Positions 13,787 through 21,188 of a stretch of DNA of 21,210 nt are shown piece by piece; positions within the stretch are counted from its first letter, which is position 1, and each line of letters starts with the position of its first letter. The stretch is from Cloacimonetes bacterium UBA4175 (GTDB lineage Bacteria > Cloacimonadota > Cloacimonadia > Cloacimonadales > Cloacimonadaceae), in NCBI GenBank assembly GCA_002379855.1, contig DFUX01000054.1:1-21210 (forward strand), in the 5' to 3' direction. Under the pieces are notes generated by a model, which saw nothing but the letters and a program-made list of their open reading frames with translations, was not told the origin of the DNA and ran no database searches. The position numbers and the translations under genes were made by a program.

Positions 13787-16700
13787 ATGACCAAGCAGAG
13801 AGCACTGATTCTCATTCTGATGACTGTATTTTACTCACTACTGGCTATGCAGCCGGATTTCCCCTCTGATCCGGCTATTTCACCCGATGGAACCACTGTA
13901 TGCTTTGAATACGATGACGATCTTTGGTTGGTTAGTTTCTCCGGAGGGGATGCCCGCCGGCTTACGGCTACGGAAGCTGGGGAATGGGGACCCTGCTGGT
14001 CTCCGGATGGCAGATGGATCGCCTTCAATTCCAACCGCGAAGGCGTCACCTATCCATATCTGATCGATCCGACAGACGGTTCTTCGCGCCTTATCATCGC
14101 GGAATCTTTTTCAGTATGTGATTGGTTCTCTGATAGTGCCAATCTACTCTGCACCAAATACAGCCTTGCCCATGGCAATTCTTTTTTCAAGGTGCCCCTG
14201 GATGGCAGCCGCCCCAGTCTTATCGCGGAGATAGGAGACCGCTTTGCCAGCCTGTCTCCAGACAACAAGAGCATTGTTTTCAACCGCAGGGGAGACCCTT
14301 ACAGGGAATCATACCAGGGCAGCGTGGCGGGTGATTTGTGGAGACTGGATATCACGAGCAAAAAATACTCCAGACTGACCAACACCCCCTATACGGAACG
14401 CTATCCCCGCTGGTCTCACGCGCAAGCCAAAGCAGGCAGGAATGTGTTGTTCTATTGCGCTTCCGATGGCGAGCGGTTCCAGGTTTTCCGAGTCACAAAC
14501 GGAGATTTCTCCCAAGCTCAGCAGTTGACCGAGCTCAAGGATTGGTCAGCCAGGGATATTTCCGTGGCCAGGCAAAACGACAGACTGGTCTTTGAATATT
14601 TCAACCGCATCTGGAAACTTGATGAATCCGGCCGTGCTTCCGAATTGCAGATCGAGATACCTCAGGACCTCTGGCAGCAAAATATCCGTCAGGAGCGCAT
14701 GCGCAACGAGTTCAGCTCTTTCGCGATCTCTCCGGACGAACTGTTGCTGGCTTTCCGGCACAAATATGACACCTTCTTCATGCCACGCAAAGGAGGTGAG
14801 GTCAGGCAGGTAACTTTCAGCCAGGCCAGCTTGGGCGATTTGGAGTTTTTGGATGACAACCGCACCCTGCTGTTCCAGCTTTTGGATGATGGGAGGGACA
14901 AGCTGTTCACGGTCAAGTGCGACAGCACGTCTATGCAGGTGCAACCACTGCAATGGTTTGGACAGGACAAACTGGCTGTGGAAAGGTTTACCAAAGACCC
15001 TTGCGGAAAATGGGTGATCTTCTATGGCGATGAACGTTACAGCGGCAGGATAGCCATAGCGGACAAAGACCTTGCCAACATTCGCCCGCTTACTGTCAAC
15101 CGCCCCGTGGTGAGCAATCTTGCCTTCAATCCCAGCGGAGATTACGCCGTCTATGCCACTACCCGGGAAGACGTCTGGATGCGCGAGCTTTGGCTTTATG
15201 ATGTGTCTCGTGATTCCCACCGCAAGATTATGAATGACGACAGTTGGATCAGTAAGCTGACCTGGACAGCGGACAGCAAGTCCATCCTGATCTCCCGAAG
15301 TGGAGGCATCTTCCGCCTGGACCTTGTGCCCAGGGATGAGCTTGAATTGGAAGTGGACAACTGGAAGGAGATCTTCGCGGCAGAAACTGACAGCGTGCGG
15401 GTGATAGAAGAAGAAAGGACTCTGGATATCGATCTTTCCCCGGAAGCCAAGGAGGATAAAACAGAGCAAGCAAAGCCTGCTCAGAAGGAACCCGCTAAAC
15501 CGCTGGATTTGCAAATCCTTTGGGAAGGGATAGAAAAGCGCTTGTATCCCGTTGTCAGCGATACGGAGCAATATCTGTCCGTGCAAAAGGTCATCAGCGA
15601 CAGCACATTCTGGTACATCGCTGAAAAGAGGACTGGTGAACGCAACGCCGAACTACGCAAAATCAACATCTACGGAGCAGGCGGCAAAAAAGAATTTGAC
15701 CTGGGTGCAAATATAGGCGCAGTGACCTGGGTGAAGGACACCATCTACTACGTTAAAGACGGAAAGATTCTCTATTACAATACCGTCAAAGGTTCAAAAG
15801 GGGAGATCAAGACCGAGTTTGACTACCGCTACGACGTAAGCCTGCTCAACACCAGAGTCTTTGAGGAAGTCTGGAGCAGGTTTGGCCTCAATTTCTACGA
15901 TCCCAACATGCACGGCAGGAACTGGCAGCAGCAATACAAACTATACCACCCCTTTGCCCAAAAGGCAAGATCGATAAGCGACATTGCTACCATCGTGAAC
16001 GAAATGATTGGAGATGTGAACTCTTCCCACACCGGTTTCTATCCCCGGAGGGACAAGAGCGATCCCAGCCGCCAGCAAGCCTGGATGGGTGTTGAATTGG
16101 ATTATGCCACCCGTCTGCCTGCCGGCATCAGGATCGGCAAAGTGTATCCCGCGTCCAGGCTTGCCACCCTCTATAATATCAAGGCCGGAGACGTCATCAC
16201 CAGCATAGATGGGGTGGACATCACTTCCCAAACGCCTGTTGACTCCCTCATGCTGGATAAAGTCGGCAAGCGTATCATTTTGGGTTACATCTCCAACGGC
16301 GTGAAGAAGTCCGCCGTCCTCACCGGATTGAACTGGAGTGAAAACCGCCGTCTCTTTTACGACAACCAGGTGGAAACCAGCAAGGAGACTGTGCGTGAAA
16401 TGACCCAGGGCAGGGTGGGTTACATCCACATCCCATCCATGGGCAGCCGCGACTATGACAACTTTTTCCGCGACCTGTTCCGCGACAACGCCGACAAAGA
16501 AGCCCTGATCATCGATGTTAGGGGCAACACCGGAGGACACATCCACGACCGGATCATTTCCCTGCTCAACAAAACTCCCTATGCCTATTCCACTTCCCGC
16601 CGCTACAGCCAGGAACGAATTCAGGAGCCCCGCCGCGCCTGGACCAGGCCCAGTATCGTGTTGGTGGATGAAGGGTCGTTCTCCGACGGGGAAATCTTTC

Positions 16701-16966
16701 CCACCGTTTATCAGGAGCTCAAGCTGGGCAAGCTGGTGGGCATGCCTTCCAGCGGCTCTGTGATCGGCACCTGGGAATACGGGTTGATGGACGGTTCCTC
16801 CATGCGCCTTCCCGGTTCCGGTTGGTACAGGATGGATGGCACCAACATGGAGGGGAACGGAGTGGTTCCGGACATCCTGGTCGAGATCAGCCCGGAAGAC
16901 AAGATCGCCGGACGCGACACCCAACTGCTGCGGGCGATAGAAGAAATAATGAAGGATATTCGTTGA
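13787..16966 (+). CDS. Secreted tricorn-type serine protease
   Basis: Tricorn peptidases cut oligopeptides released by larger proteases. The 1059-aa protein begins with a signal peptide (about 1-20, ending LLAMQ), implying the periplasm or outside, unlike the cytoplasmic archaeal enzyme. Then come the beta-propeller domains (about 25-540, with repeats such as PAISPDGTTVCF and WSPDGRWIAFNS), a Lys/Glu/Pro-rich linker (about 555-575), the C1 domain with SSHTGFY, a PDZ domain (about 765-845) and the C2/S41 domain. Catalytic residues line up with Thermoplasma tricorn (S745, H746, S965, E1023): here S747-H748, S966 in GSFSDGE, and E1022 in NMEGNGVVPD, so it should be active. A TGAGG site lies just upstream. 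It follows DUF342 by 8 bp and is the longest gene of the operon. Confidence 0.93.
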   Translation: MTKQRALILILMTVFYSLLAMQPDFPSDPAISPDGTTVCFEYDDDLWLVSFSGGDARRLTATEAGEWGPCWSPDGRWIAFNSNREGVTYPYLIDPTDGSSRLIIAESFSVCDWFSDSANLLCTKYSLAHGNSFFKVPLDGSRPSLIAEIGDRFASLSPDNKSIVFNRRGDPYRESYQGSVAGDLWRLDITSKKYSRLTNTPYTERYPRWSHAQAKAGRNVLFYCASDGERFQVFRVTNGDFSQAQQLTELKDWSARDISVARQNDRLVFEYFNRIWKLDESGRASELQIEIPQDLWQQNIRQERMRNEFSSFAISPDELLLAFRHKYDTFFMPRKGGEVRQVTFSQASLGDLEFLDDNRTLLFQLLDDGRDKLFTVKCDSTSMQVQPLQWFGQDKLAVERFTKDPCGKWVIFYGDERYSGRIAIADKDLANIRPLTVNRPVVSNLAFNPSGDYAVYATTREDVWMRELWLYDVSRDSHRKIMNDDSWISKLTWTADSKSILISRSGGIFRLDLVPRDELELEVDNWKEIFAAETDSVRVIEEERTLDIDLSPEAKEDKTEQAKPAQKEPAKPLDLQILWEGIEKRLYPVVSDTEQYLSVQKVISDSTFWYIAEKRTGERNAELRKINIYGAGGKKEFDLGANIGAVTWVKDTIYYVKDGKILYYNTVKGSKGEIKTEFDYRYDVSLLNTRVFEEVWSRFGLNFYDPNMHGRNWQQQYKLYHPFAQKARSISDIATIVNEMIGDVNSSHTGFYPRRDKSDPSRQQAWMGVELDYATRLPAGIRIGKVYPASRLATLYNIKAGDVITSIDGVDITSQTPVDSLMLDKVGKRIILGYISNGVKKSAVLTGLNWSENRRLFYDNQVETSKETVREMTQGRVGYIHIPSMGSRDYDNFFRDLFRDNADKEALIIDVRGNTGGHIHDRIISLLNKTPYAYSTSRRYSQERIQEPRRAWTRPSIVLVDEGSFSDGEIFPTVYQELKLGKLVGMPSSGSVIGTWEYGLMDGSSMRLPGSGWYRMDGTNMEGNGVVPDILVEISPEDKIAGRDTQLLRAIEEIMKDIR

Positions 16967-17006
16967 GCATGGCATACAATCTGTTGTGTGAGATACAAAG
17001 CCCGGC

Positions 17007-17031
17007 AATGCCTGCCCTTTCGCGAGGCATT
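17007..17031. repeat. Small inverted repeat in the tricorn-TPR gap
   Basis: AATGCCT at 17007-17013 pairs with AGGCATT at 17025-17031 around an 11-nt loop. It lies in the 93-bp gap (16967-17059), the largest break in the operon. No T tract follows and no promoter is recognised, so it is more likely an mRNA hairpin (processing or stability) than a terminator. Confidence 0.4.
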
Positions 17032-17059
17032 AGCCTGATAGACAGGGGGATTCGTGCCG

Positions 17060-17929
17060 ATGGGTGACAAAGAACTGCAAAACCTGCTGCTGCGGGCTGA
17101 GAATCTGATGAAGCAGAACTGGCTTCACGCGGTGCAGTTGCTCAACCAGGCAGTGGAGGAGAATCCCGACGATCCGCGGGCTTTGATCGCGCTGGGCAAT
17201 TTCTATCAGACCCGCCAGCTCTTCGACAAAGCCATCAAGTGTTATCAATCCGCCTTGCGTCTTGCCCCAGAAGATGACCATCTCAAGTTGATCATCGGCA
17301 ACAGCTATTTTGCCGAGGGTGATTATGACCTGGCCATCGTCTATTACGATCAGATCAAAAAACCTCATGCCGATGTGCGCTACAACAAAGCCCTGGCCCT
17401 GGCCTATATGTACCGGCATGAAGAAAGCATCGATATCATGTGCGAGCTTCTGGATATGATCGATAACAACCCCTTCATCTACTTTCTGCTGATTGAACAG
17501 CTTCTGCGGGTGGGCGACCATGTTTCCGCGTACCACTATATCCAGAGGGCTGAAGCCAAGATCGGCAACCACAGGCATCTGCTGCTGCTCAAGGCCCTCA
17601 CCTATGCCCGCATGAAAAACTGGCTCTACGCCTACAACGCGTTCGTTTCCTACACTAAGTTGGGGAAGATCAATCTCTCGGAACACCTGCGGGTGTATGC
17701 CGAATGTGCCGTCCAGATCGGTCTGCCGGAGCGGGGAATACCGATTTTGGAACAGGGCCTGGAGCTCAATCCTTATGATGTTGGCCTCTATGAAGAACTG
17801 GTGCGCCTGCTTGTGCAACGGGGTTATGCCAAAAGAGCCAGGGAAGTCCTGGCGATAGCCAAACGCTACTTCAGGCTCACCCCGGTTCTGAAGCTCCTGG
17901 AGGCCCGGCTTAACTCCCAGGGAGATTGA
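17060..17929 (+). CDS. Tetratricopeptide-repeat protein
   Basis: This 289-aa protein is built almost wholly of TPR-like helical pairs. Clear repeats are at about 15-48 (AVQLLNQAVEENPDDPRALIALG), 48-82 (FDKAIKCYQSALRLAPEDD) and 82-112 (YFAEGDYDLAIVYYDQIKK), with weaker ones through about 280 (GIPILEQGLELNPYDVGLYEEL). No signal peptide or membrane helix is seen, so it is probably a cytoplasmic protein-interaction scaffold; the partner is unknown. The start is uncertain: ATG 17060 has GGGGGA 9 nt upstream, while in-frame GTG 17054 would have the site too close. It is followed after 4 bp by manA. Confidence 0.85.
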   Translation: MGDKELQNLLLRAENLMKQNWLHAVQLLNQAVEENPDDPRALIALGNFYQTRQLFDKAIKCYQSALRLAPEDDHLKLIIGNSYFAEGDYDLAIVYYDQIKKPHADVRYNKALALAYMYRHEESIDIMCELLDMIDNNPFIYFLLIEQLLRVGDHVSAYHYIQRAEAKIGNHRHLLLLKALTYARMKNWLYAYNAFVSYTKLGKINLSEHLRVYAECAVQIGLPERGIPILEQGLELNPYDVGLYEELVRLLVQRGYAKRAREVLAIAKRYFRLTPVLKLLEARLNSQGD

Positions 17930-17933
17930 AACT

Positions 17934-19154
17934 ATGCCCGTTTGGAGACTGAGTAATCCTGTGCAGCACTACGATTGGGGATCGCCTGACTATATCCCCG
18001 AACTGCTGGGAAGCTCCGAACCGGATGCCAGGCCCGTTGCCGAGCTGTGGCTGGGCGCACACCCCAAAGCGCCTTCCTTGCTCGGGATAGCGGATCAGCA
18101 GATACCTTTGGACCAGTTTATTGCCTCCAATCCCGAGGCTATTCTGGGGAAGGCAATGCAGCTTTACGATGGCAGACTGCCCTTTTTGTTCAAGGTGCTG
18201 GCTGCCGAGTCGCCTCTGTCCATCCAGGCGCATCCATCCAAAGCCCAGGCCAGGCTTGGCTTCGCGCGCGAGAATGCCCTGCGCGTTCCCCCGGATGCCC
18301 CTCAGCGCAACTACCGGGACGACAACCACAAGCCGGAACTGATCTGCGCGCTCACGCCGTTCACCATGCTTTGCGGATTCCGTGCTTATGCCGATATCTG
18401 CCACGATTTCCGGTCTTTGGGCTTGGACTCCTTTTTCTCCACCTTCGGCGCTTTTGCCAAATTCGGGGATCAGCGCAGCTTCCAGTTGTTAATGATACAG
18501 ATACTTATGCTTCCCAAGGAGCGGGCTGGCGAGGTGTTGCGGCACCTGGCCCAAGCCCTGGCGGAGGATGCCGGTCTTCCCGCGCTGACCCGCGAAACTG
18601 TGTTCCTCCTCCTGGATGCTTACCCAGGCGATATCGGGGCGCTTGCGCCGCTCTATCTCAATCTGCGCCTCCTGCAGCCGGGAGAGGCGGTCTTTTTAGG
18701 TCCCGGAATACCACACGCCTATCTGCACGGCGCCGGCCTCGAGCTGATGGCCAATTCAGACAACGTGCTGAGAGGGGGGCTCACACCCAAACACATGGAT
18801 ATAGAGGAACTGGCGAGGATTCTGGACTTCTCCCCCTATTATCCAGCCTCGCTTCCCTGCCGTCAGGAAAGCGCGGAACTGCGCACCTATGAGTCGCCCG
18901 CGGAGGAGTTTTCCCTGAGCGCCATCAGCCTGGAAGGCGGGTCTTTGGAACTTGATACCAGGCAGATGCCGGTGATCCTGCTGTGCCTGGAGGGTGCTGC
19001 CACGCTTAGGGCGGAAGCTGTGGAGCTTGAACTTACGCGGGTCGGCTCTGCCTTTGTCAGCGCCGATACTGGCCCCTATTCCCTGAGCGGTTCAGCAAGG
19101 CTCTGGGCTGCCACGGTGCCGCCGCTTAAAACTGAAACTCCACTCCGAAAGTAA
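17934..19154 (+). CDS. manA: Mannose-6-phosphate isomerase, class I
   Basis: ManA interconverts mannose 6-phosphate and fructose 6-phosphate in the cytoplasm, feeding GDP-mannose synthesis for surface polysaccharide or using mannose. The 406-aa protein matches type I enzymes. It begins with the NPVQHYDWGS motif. Zinc ligands are recognisable as Q98-H100 (QAHPSK), E135 (NHKPE) and H261 (PHAYLHGAGLE); the signature NVLRGGLTPKHMD carries the conserved Arg. ATG 17934 has GGGAG upstream and lies 4 bp after the TPR gene. It is the last gene of the operon. Its final 29 bp overlap the 3' end of the minus-strand barrel gene, and no terminator hairpin is seen between them. Confidence 0.93.
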   Translation: MPVWRLSNPVQHYDWGSPDYIPELLGSSEPDARPVAELWLGAHPKAPSLLGIADQQIPLDQFIASNPEAILGKAMQLYDGRLPFLFKVLAAESPLSIQAHPSKAQARLGFARENALRVPPDAPQRNYRDDNHKPELICALTPFTMLCGFRAYADICHDFRSLGLDSFFSTFGAFAKFGDQRSFQLLMIQILMLPKERAGEVLRHLAQALAEDAGLPALTRETVFLLLDAYPGDIGALAPLYLNLRLLQPGEAVFLGPGIPHAYLHGAGLELMANSDNVLRGGLTPKHMDIEELARILDFSPYYPASLPCRQESAELRTYESPAEEFSLSAISLEGGSLELDTRQMPVILLCLEGAATLRAEAVELELTRVGSAFVSADTGPYSLSGSARLWAATVPPLKTETPLRK

Positions 19155-20727
19155 TCGTTTCCACTGTCTCTTCGCTGCCCCTGATTTTGCCATCCCCGTT
19201 CAGGTCGGTATAGATCTCCGCGTATCTGCAGATGAGGTTGTAGTAGTCATTATAGCCATACACGATGCGTCCGGTCACCCGTGAATTGGTGTTGCGGGGA
19301 TACTTCAGGTCAAGTTCCGCAACGTCCGTCTGGGCATAGTAGAGTGAGGCTTCCCGCAATCTGGGAAACTTCTCCGGCATAAATGTAAGCTTGGCCCAGA
19401 GGGACTTCCCCGGGATGCCCTCATCTCCGAACAGGTCCTGGTAAGCGCATTTCAGATAGGCAAAATTGGCGATGTTCACTTTGAGATAGCCAAACCAGCC
19501 AATACTGGCTTTGATCCCGTCCAGCATGGTGTCTTTGGTGGTCAAAGAATAGATGCGCCGCCCGTTTTCCGACACCGCGCTGTGATCCACCACTTCGCAG
19601 CGCTGTTCGTCATAAAGGTTATTAAAGTAAGCAGGCAGGAAGCGCGAGCCGAAATTTCTCAGCTCCAGCTTGGTGTCGAAGATCAGCCAGCGCAGGCTGA
19701 AGCCGGGAAAGATCAATCCCTTGCCATATCCGTCTATCACAGCCAGTTCGGCATAGTTGCTGAGTTTGATGTTGCTCTTTTCCAACAGCGGCAGGTCATA
19801 CTCCAGGCTATACACCAGCATCGGCGTGGGATCGAGGTACTGGTTGGCTGAATCCGGATAGACCGCGGTGTCGAAGGGATAGTCCGGATAGAGTTCGGCT
19901 ATGCCCGGAAAGGCGATATTCACATAGGGATTCAGGTCGGGATGGTCCATTATGCCGTTGCCGTTGAGGTCAAAGTCGATGTCGTCAGGAGTGTTGTCAC
20001 CGTCGGTATCCAGCCAGTAGCGGCTGTCATTGGGAAACTTGTCATACACGTCCGGATAACCGTCTTTGTCGCTATCGGGGTATTTGCCGTAGGGATTGCG
20101 GTCTGCCCCCAGGTTCACGCCCACTTTCAGTTTGCGCAGCAGGGGCAGTTTTGAGCCTCGCAGGGGTTGCAGCGAAGCCCGCCCGGCGATGATCTCGTTT
20201 TTGCTGATGTCGTGGGTATATACCTCAAAGCTGAATCCGTAGCTGCTGGTGTTCAGCCCCAGATAGCCGCCGATGTTTTTGACCTTGGGATAGCGCAGCA
20301 TATTGGAGTAGTCGTCAAAGACCAGGCCATGTCCCAGGGTGTAGTCCGGAATGCTTCCGATCTTGAAATAGAGCGAGTCCGTGCGGTCAGCGAAACGGAT
20401 GTAGAAGATTTTGCGCAGGATGTCCGCCCAGTTGTCCCAGCCTTCCCTGCGGATCTTGCCTTCTCCATCCAGAAGCAGGTCGATATCCAGTCCCAGTCCC
20501 AGTTTCCAGATCGCCAGTTCCGGCATGAAGCGCACCTGGGAGTAGATCACCCCGTCCACCGTAGCCGAGCCAAGCATGCCTCCCATGCTGTATTCGGGGC
20601 TGCTCAGAATCTCATAAGTCGGATCCTCCCATGCCTCATCTCCCGGGAACATATATTCGTCGTTCAGGCTTTGCGCGCAAAGCACCAAGGGGAGAAGAAG
20701 CAAGGCCAGCAGCAACGGTGTTTTCAT
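19126..20727 (-). CDS. Putative outer-membrane beta-barrel protein with thrombospondin-type-3-like calcium repeats
   Basis: This 533-aa protein has a signal peptide (1-18, long Leu run, ending VLCA; the sequence does not fit a lipobox) and ends in alternating hydrophobic residues with a terminal Phe (GVEFQF), a beta-barrel assembly signal. Most of the chain is rich in amphipathic beta-strands with aromatic belts (YLGLNTSSYGFSFEVY, KLELRNFGSRF). Residues about 217-264 are different: Asp-rich DSDKDGYPD, DTDGDNTPDD and DLNGNGIMD units of the thrombospondin type 3/dockerin-like calcium-binding kind, probably in a loop. Another DLNGDGK unit lies near the C-terminus. I do not recognise a named family. 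The gene has its own strong promoter but a weak ribosome-binding site, and is convergent with manA. Confidence 0.75.
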   Translation of the reverse strand: MKTPLLLALLLLPLVLCAQSLNDEYMFPGDEAWEDPTYEILSSPEYSMGGMLGSATVDGVIYSQVRFMPELAIWKLGLGLDIDLLLDGEGKIRREGWDNWADILRKIFYIRFADRTDSLYFKIGSIPDYTLGHGLVFDDYSNMLRYPKVKNIGGYLGLNTSSYGFSFEVYTHDISKNEIIAGRASLQPLRGSKLPLLRKLKVGVNLGADRNPYGKYPDSDKDGYPDVYDKFPNDSRYWLDTDGDNTPDDIDFDLNGNGIMDHPDLNPYVNIAFPGIAELYPDYPFDTAVYPDSANQYLDPTPMLVYSLEYDLPLLEKSNIKLSNYAELAVIDGYGKGLIFPGFSLRWLIFDTKLELRNFGSRFLPAYFNNLYDEQRCEVVDHSAVSENGRRIYSLTTKDTMLDGIKASIGWFGYLKVNIANFAYLKCAYQDLFGDEGIPGKSLWAKLTFMPEKFPRLREASLYYAQTDVAELDLKYPRNTNSRVTGRIVYGYNDYYNLICRYAEIYTDLNGDGKIRGSEETVETITFGVEFQF

Positions 20728-20754
20728 TCTATATAACCTGAATACTTATATTGT

Positions 20755-20780
20755 GTGATTAAATCACGGATTGACCAATC
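20755..20780. promoter_or_regulatory. Operator-like palindromes overlapping the barrel-gene promoter
   Basis: GTGATT-A-AATCAC (20755-20767) is a perfect palindrome around one base and covers the -10 box. GATTG-AC-CAATC (20769-20780) is a second one filling the spacer up to the -35. Dyads placed over both core elements are typical of repressor sites, but no regulator is encoded nearby. Confidence 0.45.
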
Positions 20781-20786
20781 TGTCAA
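20758..20786 (-). promoter_or_regulatory. Near-consensus promoter of the barrel-protein gene
   Basis: Read on the minus strand, TTGACA (20781-20786) is followed by a 17-bp spacer and TTTAAT (20758-20763, 5/6 to TATAAT), 30 bp before the ATG at 20727. This is the best sigma-70-type promoter in the window. Confidence 0.75.
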
Positions 20787-20861
20787 GCTTATTCTCGCTG
20801 GCCAGGGCTTTCCGCTGTGGATCAGAAGCCGTCCGGCTCCACTAATAGCTTTTCAATTTCG

Positions 20862-20896
20862 TTATCCACGAATTACACGAATTAGCACGAATTAAA
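20862..20896 (+). repeat. 35-bp dispersed repeat, copy A
   Basis: The unit is made of three near-tandem CACGAATTA-like steps of 9-10 bp (after TTATC). It matches copy B at 31 of 35 positions. Confidence 0.75.
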
Positions 20897-20963
20897 AGAG
20901 CGGAAAATTGGAATGGTGAACACTAAGCTCCAAAGCAAACCACCCCAAGCTATAATACTGTGT

Positions 20964-20992
20964 CATCACGGGCTTGACCCGTGATCCAGTCT
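20964..20992 (+). repeat. Palindromic intergenic repeat, intact copy
   Basis: ATCACGGG (20965-20972), loop CTTGA and CCCGTGAT (20978-20985) form a perfect 8-bp hairpin followed by CCAGTCT. It resembles the CGGGCTTGACCCG-type palindromes seen in intergenic DNA of many bacteria. Confidence 0.7.
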
Positions 20993-21002
20993 TTTAGAAT
21001 AA

Positions 21003-21037
21003 TCATCCACAAATTACACAAATTAACACGAATTAAA
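21003..21037 (+). repeat. 35-bp dispersed repeat, copy B
   Basis: Same unit as copy A in the same orientation, 141 bp downstream; the four differences are one T-to-C and three G-to-A changes. Confidence 0.75.
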
Positions 21038-21118
21038 TGAACAGAACAAGGACAAGCGTCCAATCCAAAAAACCACCTCTCAGCCAGATACAAACCACAC
21101 CAGACCCAAAGCCGCATC

Positions 21119-21188
21119 ATCGCGGCCTGTCGGGGTCCCCGCCAAAGCGCGCAGCGGTTTGGTGGGGTGGTTTGAGCCGTGATCCAGT
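21119..21188 (+). repeat. Palindromic intergenic repeat, copy with an internal insertion
   Basis: The arms ATCGCGGC (21119-21126) and GCCGTGAT (21176-21183, then CCAGT) correspond to those of 20964-20992. The 5-nt loop is replaced by about 49 bp that contains CGGGGTCCCCG (21131-21141) and a 10-bp stem CCCCGCCAAA/TTTGGTGGGG with one G-T pair (21137-21146 with 21158-21167). Confidence 0.55.

Noticed and set aside
14546..15586. A 346-codon open frame on the minus strand inside the tricorn gene
   Set aside because: It is a shadow of the propeller coding region, with no motif and no promoter of its own.
15941..17008. A 355-codon open frame on the minus strand opposite the tricorn gene
   Set aside because: It is antisense to conserved catalytic domains with intact motifs, and has no recognisable domain.
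16970..17067. A 32-codon ATG frame in the gap before the TPR gene
   Set aside because: There is no ribosome-binding site, it overlaps the TPR start, and nothing in the product suggests a real small protein; kept only as a possibility.
18047..18892. A 281-codon open frame on the plus strand within manA
   Set aside because: It is out of frame with manA, whose zinc ligands and signatures are intact; the product is Arg/Pro/Ser-rich and unlike a folded protein.
20862..21037. Repeats considered as a CRISPR array
   Set aside because: There are only two imperfect copies 141 bp apart, no regular spacers and no cas genes.
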